A stretch of 64,000 bases of DNA from Nocardia concava NBRC 100430 (GCF_000308815.1 NZ_BAFX01000101.1:62001-126000); one strand, 5' to 3'; shown: positions 8,644 through 16,671, numbered from the stretch's first letter. Numbers and translations are program-made. The notes: a model not told the origin generated them from the letters alone.

Positions 8644-9066
8644 TCAGTCCCGATATGTTGCAGATGCGTTGCCAATGCCAGTCGAGGTGATGCGACTTCC
8701 GCCTGACGCGCTGTTCTTAATTTTCACCACTTGGCTACTCGTGGGTACTTTCGGACCCGCGCCGCCTTCAATCAGTGCCCGAAGCGAGTCAAGAGACTCC
8801 GGGTGATCGGCCAACAATTCATGCAAGCGAACAGACCATTTGGAATCTAGTCGTGACGCCCACGCCTCGTCGCCGGATTCGCGTGCATCTTCCAACCGGG
8901 CGGCGTCGCGGTCGAGCTGCGCCTCCTCGCGGGCTTCGTCTTCGGGGTCGCCCTGCCCAAGGATCCGGCTCAACAGCTTCTTAAAGGCGTCCCATGTATC
9001 GGTCCCTATCGTCTTACCCAGCGCGGTCACCACTGCTGCGACCACTGCCGATTGCGTAGCGTCCAT
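8644..9066 (-). CDS. Small helical protein with C-terminal amyloid-like signalling motif (140 aa)
   Basis: First gene of the low-GC operon. The ATG at 9066 has an excellent AGGGGGAAGG ribosome site; an upstream in-frame start at 9132 does not. Residues 1-36 form an Ala/Val-rich helix pair, 38-80 a highly charged helix, and 80-100 a segment (RLHELLADHP and following) typical of small actinobacterial proteins encoded beside NLR-like genes. After a Pro/Gly linker, residues 112-140 are Gly/Ser/Asn-rich with the sequence GIGNASATYRD at the end. The neighbour's N-terminus also contains GNASA. This matches the arrangement described for bacterial amyloid signalling (Bell-type) effectors paired with NLR-like proteins. 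The assignment is inference from architecture. Confidence 0.65.
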   Translation of the reverse strand: MDATQSAVVAAVVTALGKTIGTDTWDAFKKLLSRILGQGDPEDEAREEAQLDRDAARLEDARESGDEAWASRLDSKWSVRLHELLADHPESLDSLRALIEGGAGPKVPTSSQVVKIKNSASGGSRITSTGIGNASATYRD

Positions 9067-9440
9067 TACACCTTCCCCCTGTCCATCAACGTTAATCACG
9101 AGTTTTTCATGGAACATCTTGCCAGGCAACATACTTCAGGCTGGCCTAAGCGCAGCCTTTGGTTCAAAGTGATGTCGGCAGACGCCAAGCTGAATGACGG
9201 TATTGACCATCCCGCCGGGTCGGCGACATCGATCGGTGCAGGTACGGAGCTGATTTGGATCCATGTTAGCCGTCGCCAAGACCGTCCTCAGTGAGATGCC
9301 GATCGACTGTTCTTACTTGACTCGCATCTACCGCGTCGGCCCGGTTCGCGGCGACGGCAAGCCACCAGAGCGACGGCCACCTCGGATCTGATCCGGCATA
9401 GTGGTGATCAACCATCCGATCTCGTCCTGATGTTCCAAGG
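9067..9440. other. Intergenic region: promoter side of the low-GC operon and upper block edge
   Basis: No gene is supported. The part next to 9066 should hold the promoter of the three-gene operon, which reads on the minus strand. GC rises again toward 9300-9440, marking the upper boundary of the acquired block. No inverted terminal repeats, transposase remnant or tRNA were found. Confidence 0.4.
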
Positions 9441-9956
9441 TCAACCCTGCAGGCGGGTGCGGGTGCCGCAGGCCACGTGGAGCCAGTCGACGTCAGGGGT
9501 GGGGGCCGCGCTGTCGGCGATGTAGCGGTCGATCATGTTGGTGCCCACGGGATCCTGGCCGAACAGGGCCTTGCAGCCGCGATTGGTCGCGACGACGGTG
9601 CCGTAGGCGTCGACGACCAGCGCCGGGAAGGGTTCGTGGGCGCGCAGCAGGCGGTCGATGACGGTGGTGAAGGGCTGCCAGCGCGGATCATGCACCGGGA
9701 CATCGGGATACGCCGAGGGGAAGCCGGCGGCGCGCAAAAGCTGGTTGCGGTCGGGTAGGCCCAGGTCCAGGACATCGGTCATGCGCAGGACCAGGTCTCG
9801 CTCCGGCTCGGTCCGCCCCGTCTCCAGTAGTGACAGCTGTCGTGCGCTGATTCCCACCAGCGCAGCCAATTCCACCTGGCTGACATGCCGAATTCGGCGC
9901 CACTGGCGCAGCCGCTCCCCGAACGAATCCTCCGGGACCCCCGCAATCGATCCCAT
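9441..9956 (-). CDS. XRE-family regulator with MmyB-like domain, C-terminally truncated
   Basis: The first 75 residues are a helix-turn-helix domain of the XRE type (FGERLRQWRRIRHVSQVELA, then ISARQLSLLETGRTEP). An MmyB/MLTR-type ligand-binding region starts with the ALVVDAYGTVVATNRGCKALF stretch (about residues 113-133). Full members of this family are about 260-290 aa; this one stops at 171, near the point where the family normally continues with an NWPEV-like segment. The truncation lies exactly where the low-GC block begins, which suggests the 3' half was lost during insertion. The ATG at 9956 has a GGGAC ribosome site. It is divergent from the terpene synthase gene and may once have controlled it. 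Confidence 0.75.
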   Translation of the reverse strand: MGSIAGVPEDSFGERLRQWRRIRHVSQVELAALVGISARQLSLLETGRTEPERDLVLRMTDVLDLGLPDRNQLLRAAGFPSAYPDVPVHDPRWQPFTTVIDRLLRAHEPFPALVVDAYGTVVATNRGCKALFGQDPVGTNMIDRYIADSAAPTPDVDWLHVACGTRTRLQG

Positions 9957-10142
9957 GCTGTCCCAGCTTGCCAGACGTGTCCCGCGCCGTCCGGCGCTCG
10001 GCGAATCGTCAAGTGTGCGAAGGGTTCTCCAAGATCGAGGCGGGAAAATGGCGGCGGGATTCCGCTCTCGCGGGGGTGTCGACCGGGGATCATGGATGCG
10101 ACGGGTTCCCGACCGCCCGTCCGGAATTACGGGGAGTCTGTC

Positions 10143-11096
10143 ATGACGACTGTCGGCGATCAGGAACTGTGGTGTCCGTTGCGGGGGTCGGTGCATCCCC
10201 TGCGCGAGGCCATCGAGGCGGACAGCCGGGCGTGGCTCGACGGGCACGGGGTGATGCCGCCGGGGCGGGTCGAGGAGTTCTGGGCCGGTGCGCCAGGGGC
10301 TTTGGGGGCATACACCTATCCGCGCGGGACGCGGGAGGGGACGCAGCTGGCGACGGATTTCATTACGTGGCTGTTCGCTTTCGACGATCTGTACTGCGAT
10401 GGGAATCGGATCGGGAGTGATCCGGTCGAGTTCAGTGCGGTGATCGGGGAGCTGATCGAGGTGCTGGAGGCGCCGGAATCGGGGAATTCACAGGAACTTC
10501 CGGTGCGGCGGGCGCTGCGTGATCTGCACGGGAGGGTCGGGGCCATGGGCTCGCCGGTGCAGCGCCAGCGGTGGGCGGCGGACACCGAGCGGTATCTGCT
10601 CACCAAACTGTGGGAGGCGGGGCGGCGGCAGGCCAGATCGCTGCCGCCGCTGACCTCGTACGCGCATATGCGCAGGCTCGGCGGGGCGAATGTCGCCTGC
10701 CTCATGCTGACCGATATCAGCCTGGGCCGCGAGGTGTCGGCCGAGGTGATGTGCGGTGCCCGGATGAACGAATTGGTCCAGGCCGCCGCCGATCTCGCCG
10801 ATCTCGACAATGATCTGCTGTCGTATGCCCGGGAGAGCGGGCCCGACGAGGAATTCCCCATCAACGGCGTGACCGCGGCGGCCCAGCACGGCGCTCCCGA
10901 CCTGGCCGCGGCGGTTCGGTGCGTCGTGGAATTCCGCGACACCCGAATGCGGACGCTGCTCGACGCATCGGCGCACTTCGCCGCGGATCCGGAGAGTCCG
11001 GCCGCCGATTTCAGCCGTGGGGTCTGCGACTGGGTCAGCGGTCATATCGACTGGATCATGAAGTCCGGTCGATATTCTCGGCTTCCGGCCGCGTGA
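10143..11096 (+). CDS. Class I terpene synthase
   Basis: The 317-aa protein carries both metal-binding motifs of class I terpene cyclases: the Asp-rich motif FDDLYCD at residues 80-86 and the NSE triad NDLLSYARE at 223-231. Such enzymes ionise a prenyl diphosphate (usually farnesyl or geranylgeranyl) using three magnesium ions and cyclise the carbocation. Length is at the short end for bacterial sesquiterpene synthases (about 320-350 aa). The ATG at 10143 follows GGGGAG with six bases between. The 3' end overlaps the convergent P450 gene by 41 bases. Together they look like a minimal terpene pathway; the product cannot be predicted from sequence alone. Confidence 0.92.
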   Translation: MTTVGDQELWCPLRGSVHPLREAIEADSRAWLDGHGVMPPGRVEEFWAGAPGALGAYTYPRGTREGTQLATDFITWLFAFDDLYCDGNRIGSDPVEFSAVIGELIEVLEAPESGNSQELPVRRALRDLHGRVGAMGSPVQRQRWAADTERYLLTKLWEAGRRQARSLPPLTSYAHMRRLGGANVACLMLTDISLGREVSAEVMCGARMNELVQAAADLADLDNDLLSYARESGPDEEFPINGVTAAAQHGAPDLAAAVRCVVEFRDTRMRTLLDASAHFAADPESPAADFSRGVCDWVSGHIDWIMKSGRYSRLPAA

Positions 11097-12429
11097 GGCT
11101 CGGCCCGGCGGGCGTCACCGCGGTGACGCGCATGCGCAGGTGCCGGGGCTGCAGTGTCGCGGACCGGGCCGGGCGGGCATCGCTGCCGGGCAGGGTCTTC
11201 AGCCGCCAACGGGAGGCGATGCTGGCCAGCGCCAGCGTCATCTCCGTCATCGCGAAGTCCTCCCCGATGCATTTGCGCGCGCCGTCGGCGAAGGCCAGAA
11301 AGCCGCCGCGGGACGCGGGTTTGGACTCCAGCCAGCGGTCCGGGTCGAAACGATCGGGGTCCGGGTAGAGGTCGGCGCGGTGCTGGATCGTGAAAGCGCT
11401 GTACAGCACCGTGGTTCCGGCGGCGAGCGCGTGGCCGCCGAGTTCGGTGTCCTCGCTGACGGTCCGGGTGACGAACCAGACCGGCGGGCGCACACGCAGG
11501 GTCTCGATGATGACCCGCCTGGTGAGCGGCAGAAGCGGCAGGTCTTCGTAGCGCGCGGACCGACCACCCAGTACTGAATCGACTTCGGCGTAAAGCCGAT
11601 CCGCAATTTCCGGATGCCGGTCGAGCAGATACAGCGCCCACGCCAACGCGGTCCCCGTGGTTTCGGTCCCCGCGACGAAGAACGTGATGACATGATCACT
11701 GATCTCCTGATCGCTGAACCCCTCCCCACTCGTATCCCGCGCGGAAATCAACGCCGACAACAGATCTCCCCCGTCGACCCCAGCGGAACGCCGCGCACTG
11801 ATGATCTCGGCAAGCGCGTTCCGAAGATTCGTAATCGCCCGCTCGTACCCCCGATTCCCCGGCGTCGGCAACCGCAACAGCGCGGCGGGCATCACCGTCC
11901 GCACCATCAACGCCGCCACCACCCGATCGAGATCGCTCAACATCCGCGCCAACCGCACCCCCGGCACCGAATGCGTGAACAACGCAGCCGCCGTCACCCC
12001 CGACGTCAGCGCATGCATCTCCCCCTTCACATCGAGAACCCGCCCATCCCACCAGGATTCGACCGTCTCCCCGATCCGCCGACTCATAACCTCGGCGTAT
12101 TCCGCAGTCCGCCCCGCCTGAAACAACGGCTGCAACAACCGCCGATGCCGCCGATGCACCGAATACGGGCAAGTCACCAACCCCTCCCCCAACACCTCCC
12201 GTACCCGATCCAACAACGCCCCACCCTTGTCGAAAACCCGATCCCGCCGCAGCAGTTCCCTGGTCAACTCCGGATCACAAACCGCCACCGCACTCACCGG
12301 CCCCAGCCCGATCCGCACCAGATCCCCGTGCGCAGGCAGCGATCTCAAAAACTCCAGCGGATCACGCACCAGCGAACCCACATGCCCGAGCAAGGGCATC
12401 CGACGCGGAGCGACAGCGATCGATCCCAT
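11056..12429 (-). CDS. Cytochrome P450 (pentalenene-oxygenase type), partner of the terpene synthase
   Basis: A complete 457-aa P450. From the ATG at 12429, the I-helix oxygen-activation motif AGTETT is at about 253-258, ExxR (ETLR) at about 309-312, and the heme loop FADGARKCIG has its cysteine ligand near 387. The sequence style resembles actinobacterial P450s that oxidise cyclic terpene hydrocarbons, such as the pentalenene oxygenase group. Its gene meets the terpene synthase tail to tail and overlaps it by 41 bases, so the two are not one operon but may be functionally linked. No dedicated ferredoxin or reductase gene is adjacent. The ATG at 12429 was chosen because the usual proline-rich P450 N-terminus starts there. 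Confidence 0.92.
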   Translation of the reverse strand: MGSIAVAPRRMPLLGHVGSLVRDPLEFLRSLPAHGDLVRIGLGPVSAVAVCDPELTRELLRRDRVFDKGGALLDRVREVLGEGLVTCPYSVHRRHRRLLQPLFQAGRTAEYAEVMSRRIGETVESWWDGRVLDVKGEMHALTSGVTAAALFTHSVPGVRLARMLSDLDRVVAALMVRTVMPAALLRLPTPGNRGYERAITNLRNALAEIISARRSAGVDGGDLLSALISARDTSGEGFSDQEISDHVITFFVAGTETTGTALAWALYLLDRHPEIADRLYAEVDSVLGGRSARYEDLPLLPLTRRVIIETLRVRPPVWFVTRTVSEDTELGGHALAAGTTVLYSAFTIQHRADLYPDPDRFDPDRWLESKPASRGGFLAFADGARKCIGEDFAMTEMTLALASIASRWRLKTLPGSDARPARSATLQPRHLRMRVTAVTPAGPSLTRPEAENIDRTS

Positions 12430-12511
12430 CAACCAACTTTCCCAGACCCACCCCCTCACACTCCGCAAATCAACTCACAGGAGGAGGTCCGTCGGCACGC
12501 GATAGCATCAT

Positions 12512-12533
12512 TATCACTGCCATAACAACGATA
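12512..12533. promoter_or_regulatory. HipB operator-like palindrome 1
   Basis: This 22-base imperfect palindrome has the form TATC, 14 bases, GATA, with an inner CACTG/CAACG pair. It is the most upstream of three related sites ahead of hipB. HipB in other bacteria binds TATC...GATA-type palindromes. Confidence 0.6.
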
Positions 12534-12572
12534 GACGCTCAATAGGCCACCCGACACCCCACATCCGCATCT

Positions 12573-12594
12573 TATCGTTGCCATCGCAGTGTTA
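12573..12594. promoter_or_regulatory. HipB operator-like palindrome 2 (inverted copy)
   Basis: Second copy of the 22-base site, in opposite orientation: TATCGTTGCCATCGCAG followed by TGTTA. The TATCGTTG half-site is the exact complement of the CAACGATA half-site of copies 1 and 3. It begins 61 bases after copy 1. Confidence 0.6.
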
Positions 12595-12643
12595 AGCGTG
12601 GGAAGATTGCACAGTTCCGGCCATCGCGACCAATGATGCCCGT

Positions 12644-12665
12644 TAGCGCTGCCATAGCAACGATA
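12644..12665. promoter_or_regulatory. HipB operator-like palindrome 3, abutting the hipB ribosome site
   Basis: Third copy (TAGC, 14 bases, GATA), sharing the core CTGCCATAGCAACGATA with copy 1. It ends one base before the AGGAGG ribosome site of hipB, so a bound repressor here would block elongation or transcription start. The three sites together indicate autoregulation. Confidence 0.6.
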
Positions 12666-12674
12666 GGAGGCCAG

Positions 12675-12980
12675 GTGACGCGTCCGAAACCGCGGAAGCG
12701 ATCACGAAACGAGAGAGGTCCCCTCGCATCCTTCGGGGCTTATGTCGAACAACGGCGACAGACCCTCGGCCTTACTCAGCTCGATCTCGCCGATCTGGCG
12801 GATGTAGGTGTCTCGTCGGTGCGCACCGTGGAGTCAGGACAGTCGTCCCCGACCCTCGCGATTACGTTGCGAATCCTGGATGCCCTCGGATTGAGCCTCG
12901 TCAGCATGCCGCACGCGGACGCGCGCGCGCTGAACGACGGCACCGCCACCTTGTGGGCGACGGAGGTCGGCCACCTGTGA
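12675..12980 (+). CDS. hipB: HipB-type antitoxin, XRE helix-turn-helix
   Basis: A 101-aa protein starting at GTG 12675, four bases after AGGAGG. After a basic Lys/Arg-rich start, residues about 24-80 form a classical XRE domain (VEQRRQTLGLTQLDLADLA, then SSVRTVESGQSSPTLAITLR). HipB neutralises the HipA kinase and represses the operon by binding palindromes. Three such sites precede it. Its stop overlaps the HipA start by four bases (GTGA), the usual coupling for a toxin-antitoxin pair. The N-terminus is longer and more basic than in the E. coli protein. Confidence 0.88.
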   Translation: MTRPKPRKRSRNERGPLASFGAYVEQRRQTLGLTQLDLADLADVGVSSVRTVESGQSSPTLAITLRILDALGLSLVSMPHADARALNDGTATLWATEVGHL

Positions 12981-14230
12981 CCACGCCGCATGACCTCGCA
13001 CAGCTTCGAACCATCGACGAAGTCGACGTATACAAGGCCGGCCGTCTCGCCGGACACCTGCGCCGCAAACGAGACGATGTCGAATTCACCTACGCCGAGC
13101 CATATCTCGCCGACACTACGGCACCCCCCGTCGCGTTCACCCTGCCGAAGCGGGCCGGGGCATTCAGGGCAACGGCGGGATCGGTCCCGCCGTTCTTCGC
13201 CGGTCTGCTCCCCGAAGGTCTGCGCCTGTCAGCCATTACCCGCGCCGTACGGACGAGCGAGGACGACCATCTCAGCATCCTCCTCGCCGTGGGCGCTGAC
13301 ACCATCGGCGATGTTCAAATCCTGCCTGCCGGAGCGATTCCCGCCGACCCGGCGCCGCTGTTCGACCAAACCGCCACATCCGGTGTCGATTTCACCACGC
13401 TGTTCTCCCGCGCGACCTCCACCGAGGTCGATGAACTGGACCGCACCGCGCTGCCCGGTATTCAGGTCAAGGTATCCGCGCAGATGATCTCGACACCCGT
13501 CTCCTCGACACGCGGTCCGGCAATACTCAAACTCAATCCTCCCGAGTACCCCCTACTGGTCGAGAACGAGAACTTTTTCCTCGACATGGCCGCTGCATGC
13601 GGTATCCGGGTGCCCGATCACCATCTCGCCACCGATAAGAACGGCCGAACCGCACTGTTCATCGACCGGTTCGATCGAGTCAGCGAGGACGGCAAGATTC
13701 GCCGCTTGGCACAAGAGGACGCCTGCCAGGTCCTCGGACGCTATCCAGCCGCGAAATATCGAATCGCGTTGCAGGAAGCCATCCAATCACTCGCCGACGC
13801 CGTCACGGCAGGCCGCGGCTCTCACCCGCTCGCCGTTCTGCAGATGCTCGAAATCGCGGCATTCAGCTACCTCATCGGCAACGGCGACCTGCACGGCAAG
13901 AACCTCTCGATTCGCCAGAACCCCGACACCATCTGGGAGGTCACCCCGGCCTACGACCTGCTCACCACACAGCCGTACCTGAGCTGGAACGACCCGATGG
14001 CATTGCCGCTCTACGGACGCGACGGAAAACTTGCCTACCGCTGGTGGGTAGAAGCAGCAACCCGCCTCGGAGTCACGAAGCGAGCCATCAACCGCAGCCT
14101 GACCCGAATCACCGAGGCATCCGAACCCTGGCCCGATCGAGCCGCCACAATCGGCTTCGACGAGAAGACGACTCGTCACTTGGCAACCTTCATCGCCGAA
14201 CGGCGTCGAGAACTCCGACCGGTGGCCTGA
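12977..14230 (+). CDS. hipA: HipA-type serine/threonine kinase toxin
   Basis: A 417-aa HipA-family kinase. Family landmarks are in order: FFAGLLPEG (73-81), the ATP-binding GIQVKVSA segment (161-168), ENENFFLDMAAACG (196-209), FIDRFDR (228-234), EDACQVLG (247-254), catalytic GNGDLHGKN (301-309), and metal-binding AYDLL (325-329). E. coli HipA phosphorylates glutamyl-tRNA synthetase and causes persistence; the target here is unknown, and other HipA relatives modify different proteins. All catalytic residues look intact, so the toxin is probably functional. The GTG start at 12977 is coupled to hipB. Confidence 0.9.
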   Translation: MTTPHDLAQLRTIDEVDVYKAGRLAGHLRRKRDDVEFTYAEPYLADTTAPPVAFTLPKRAGAFRATAGSVPPFFAGLLPEGLRLSAITRAVRTSEDDHLSILLAVGADTIGDVQILPAGAIPADPAPLFDQTATSGVDFTTLFSRATSTEVDELDRTALPGIQVKVSAQMISTPVSSTRGPAILKLNPPEYPLLVENENFFLDMAAACGIRVPDHHLATDKNGRTALFIDRFDRVSEDGKIRRLAQEDACQVLGRYPAAKYRIALQEAIQSLADAVTAGRGSHPLAVLQMLEIAAFSYLIGNGDLHGKNLSIRQNPDTIWEVTPAYDLLTTQPYLSWNDPMALPLYGRDGKLAYRWWVEAATRLGVTKRAINRSLTRITEASEPWPDRAATIGFDEKTTRHLATFIAERRRELRPVA

Positions 14231-14281
14231 CACCGACCGGGCAGAGAATGAATTCGCCTCTCCGGCGGCAGCGGTCCCACA

Positions 14282-14650
14282 TCACAATCCCGCGAACCGG
14301 CCGATGGCAACCAGGACGGCGATGACCAGGATCGTCGAGGTGATGGCGATGTTCTTCGGCTCCCGCAGCCGCACGTGCGCAATAATCGCGCCAACCATCA
14401 CCACCGCGAATCCCACTGCGGCCAAAGGCGTCAGCACCGGCGCGATCCCGGTCCACCACGGCACGATAATCCCGACGACACCGAGCAACTCACATCCCGC
14501 GGTCACCTTGACAACAGCGCGTGGATACAACCCAACCCCGGTCTGCCCCAACTCAACCAGCCGTTCCCGCGACAGCGTCGATTTGGCCGACCCCGACACG
14601 GCAAACACAACAGCCAACACAATCTGCCCGATCCATAAAGCGATATTCAT
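14282..14650 (-). CDS. DoxX-like integral membrane protein
   Basis: A 122-aa protein with four hydrophobic segments (about 2-20, 42-62, 68-92, 100-120). The first is followed by a short SGSAKSTLSRERL loop, as in DoxX/DUF4870-style small membrane proteins. The family is linked to respiration or redox maintenance in some bacteria, but no reaction is established here. A perfect AGGAGG ribosome site lies five bases before the ATG at 14650. It is convergent with hipA and appears to be a single-gene unit. Confidence 0.8.
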   Translation of the reverse strand: MNIALWIGQIVLAVVFAVSGSAKSTLSRERLVELGQTGVGLYPRAVVKVTAGCELLGVVGIIVPWWTGIAPVLTPLAAVGFAVVMVGAIIAHVRLREPKNIAITSTILVIAVLVAIGRFAGL

Positions 14651-14738
14651 GACAACCTCCTCGATTGCTTATTGCCATTGGACAATCGAGGGGTCGCGAA
14701 CGTGACAGCCGTCGGTGAATCAGGCGAGGCTGAGAGTG

Positions 14739-15509
14739 TCAGCTGTGCTGGCTCGGGTATTGGCCGGGGTACGACGGGTAGGCGGGGGCCGGGCGGAAGT
14801 AGGGGCGCGCCTGTTTGTTCCACAGCAGGATCACTGCGCCGAGGCCGACGGACCAGGTCAGTAGGCCGAAAACGGTTGAGATCACCGCGGTGTCGACTCT
14901 GGGTAGGAACAGGCCGATCAGGCCGATCAGCGTGGAGAGGGAGTAGAGGCCGAAGAATACGGTGCTCGTGATCCGGGCCCAGTTCTTGCCGGCCCGGGTC
15001 ATGAACGCCATCCAGATCCAGAGGCCGATGGAAATCAGGGACATTGCGACGCCGACACCGAACGAGACGTTTGCGATCGTGTCGATATCACTCTCGGTCA
15101 GGGCGCCGTTCGAACTCTCGGAGGCCTTGTCCCGGATCGTCGACAGCTGGGTGAAGCCGTACAGCGTGCTGATCAGCGTCAGCACGGCACCGGCCAGCAT
15201 GAGATAGAAGGCGTTCATGACCGGCTGCGGCGGCTTCGACGCCCCCGGTACCGGTCCACCGGGATACGGCGCCATCCCCGGAAACGGCTGATACACGCCG
15301 GGATCCTGATACGGCTGCTGCCCGGGCGCGGCCGGGTATGGCTGCGACACGGCCGGGTACGGCTCGGGCGCGGCCGAATACGGCTGCGACACTGCCGGAT
15401 ACGGCTGTGGCGCGGGCGGATACGGGTGCGGGTAGGACTGCTGCGCGGCCGGATCCCAATAGGACTGTTGCGCCGGATCTTGATTCGGCTGCGGTTCTGG
15501 ATAGCTCAC
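14739..15509 (-). CDS. Membrane protein with Tyr/Pro-rich repeat N-terminus
   Basis: The 256-aa protein starts at GTG 15509 behind AGGGGAG. Residues 1-95 are a disordered stretch built from repeats such as QPYPAVSQPYPAAP, rich in Pro, Tyr, Gln and Ala. Four membrane segments follow (about 97-117, 150-172, 180-203, 210-232), and a short Pro/Tyr tail ends the protein. This cytosolic low-complexity head on a four-helix membrane domain is frequent in Mycobacteriales, but no function is established for it. It is 53 bases upstream of the rlmN stop on the same strand. Confidence 0.75.
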   Translation of the reverse strand: MSYPEPQPNQDPAQQSYWDPAAQQSYPHPYPPAPQPYPAVSQPYSAAPEPYPAVSQPYPAAPGQQPYQDPGVYQPFPGMAPYPGGPVPGASKPPQPVMNAFYLMLAGAVLTLISTLYGFTQLSTIRDKASESSNGALTESDIDTIANVSFGVGVAMSLISIGLWIWMAFMTRAGKNWARITSTVFFGLYSLSTLIGLIGLFLPRVDTAVISTVFGLLTWSVGLGAVILLWNKQARPYFRPAPAYPSYPGQYPSQHS

Positions 15510-15561
15510 TGTCGCTCCCCTCGGCGGTGCATTTGCCGGAGCATACGGGCAAACGCGGTAT

Positions 15562-16671
15562 CTAGCCCTCGGCGGCGAGCTGGCCGCAGGCGGCGGCGAT
15601 TTCCTGGCCTCGGGTGTCGCGGACGGTGCAGGTGACGCCCTGGGCCTGGACGCGGCGGACGAATTCGTCCTGGACCGGTTTGGGGCTGGCGTCCCACTTG
15701 CTGCCGGGGGTGGGGTTGAGGGGGATGAGGTTGACGTGGACCAGGGGGCCCAGGGCCTTGTGGAGCTTTTTGCCGAGCATGTCGGCGCGCCAGGGGTGGT
15801 CGTTGATGTCGCGGATCAGCGCGTATTCGATGGAGACGCGGCGGCCGGACTTGTCGGCGTAATAGCGTGCGGCGTCGAGGACTTCGGCGACGGGCCAGCG
15901 ATTGTTGACCGGTACCAAGGTGTCTCGGAGTTCGTCGTCCGGAGTGTGCAGGGAGACAGCGAGTCTCACCGACATGTTCTCGTCGGCCAGTTTGCGGATG
16001 GCGGGAGCCAGGCCGACGGTCGACACGGTGACCGACCGCTGGGAGATGCCGAACCCCTCCGGCGACGGAGAAGTGATGCGGCGCACGGCGTTCACCACGC
16101 GCTTGTAGTTGGCCAGCGGCTCGCCCATGCCCATGAACACGATGTTGGACAGGCGGCCCGGACCACCCGCGACCTCGCCGTCACGCAGCGCGGCCGCGGC
16201 GGCGCGCACCTGGTCGACGATCTCGGCGGTGGACAGGTTGCGGTTGAGGCCGCCCTGACCGGTAGCGCAGAAGGGGCACGCCATGCCGCAACCGGCCTGC
16301 GAGGAGATGCAGAGCGTGTTGCGGTCCGGATAGCGCATGAGCACCGACTCGAGCAGCGTCCCGTCGTTCGCCTTCCACAGCGACTTGCGGGTGGTGCCGT
16401 CATCGCATTCGATGTGGCGGATCTCGGTGAGCAACCGCGGGAACAGCGCCTCGGCGACCTTGGCGCGCATCGCCTCCGGCAGATCGGTCATCTTGTCCGG
16501 ATCGGCCACCAACCGGCCGTAGTACTGCCGGGCGATCTGATCGGCCCGGAACTTCGGCAGCCCGAGCTCCTCGACCACCGCCTTGCGCTCCTGCGCATCG
16601 AGGTCGGCGAGATGCCGGGGCGGCATGCCGCGACGCGGGGCATCGAAAACGAGGGGCAAGGGAGTCGTCAT
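15562..16671 (-). CDS. rlmN: 23S rRNA/tRNA (adenine-C2) methyltransferase RlmN
   Basis: A 369-aa radical-SAM methyltransferase that methylates C2 of A2503 in 23S rRNA and A37 in certain tRNAs. The iron-sulfur cluster motif CGMACPFC is at residues 128-135. The glycine-rich MGMGEPLANY segment and the C-terminal AACGQL cysteine, which forms the protein-RNA intermediate in RlmN, are present. The ATG at 16671 follows GGACGGG closely; a longer open frame upstream is an artefact of high GC. It heads the conserved rlmN-cdsA-frr-pyrH neighbourhood, although two small genes on the other strand now separate it from cdsA. Confidence 0.96.
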   Translation of the reverse strand: MTTPLPLVFDAPRRGMPPRHLADLDAQERKAVVEELGLPKFRADQIARQYYGRLVADPDKMTDLPEAMRAKVAEALFPRLLTEIRHIECDDGTTRKSLWKANDGTLLESVLMRYPDRNTLCISSQAGCGMACPFCATGQGGLNRNLSTAEIVDQVRAAAAALRDGEVAGGPGRLSNIVFMGMGEPLANYKRVVNAVRRITSPSPEGFGISQRSVTVSTVGLAPAIRKLADENMSVRLAVSLHTPDDELRDTLVPVNNRWPVAEVLDAARYYADKSGRRVSIEYALIRDINDHPWRADMLGKKLHKALGPLVHVNLIPLNPTPGSKWDASPKPVQDEFVRRVQAQGVTCTVRDTRGQEIAAACGQLAAEG

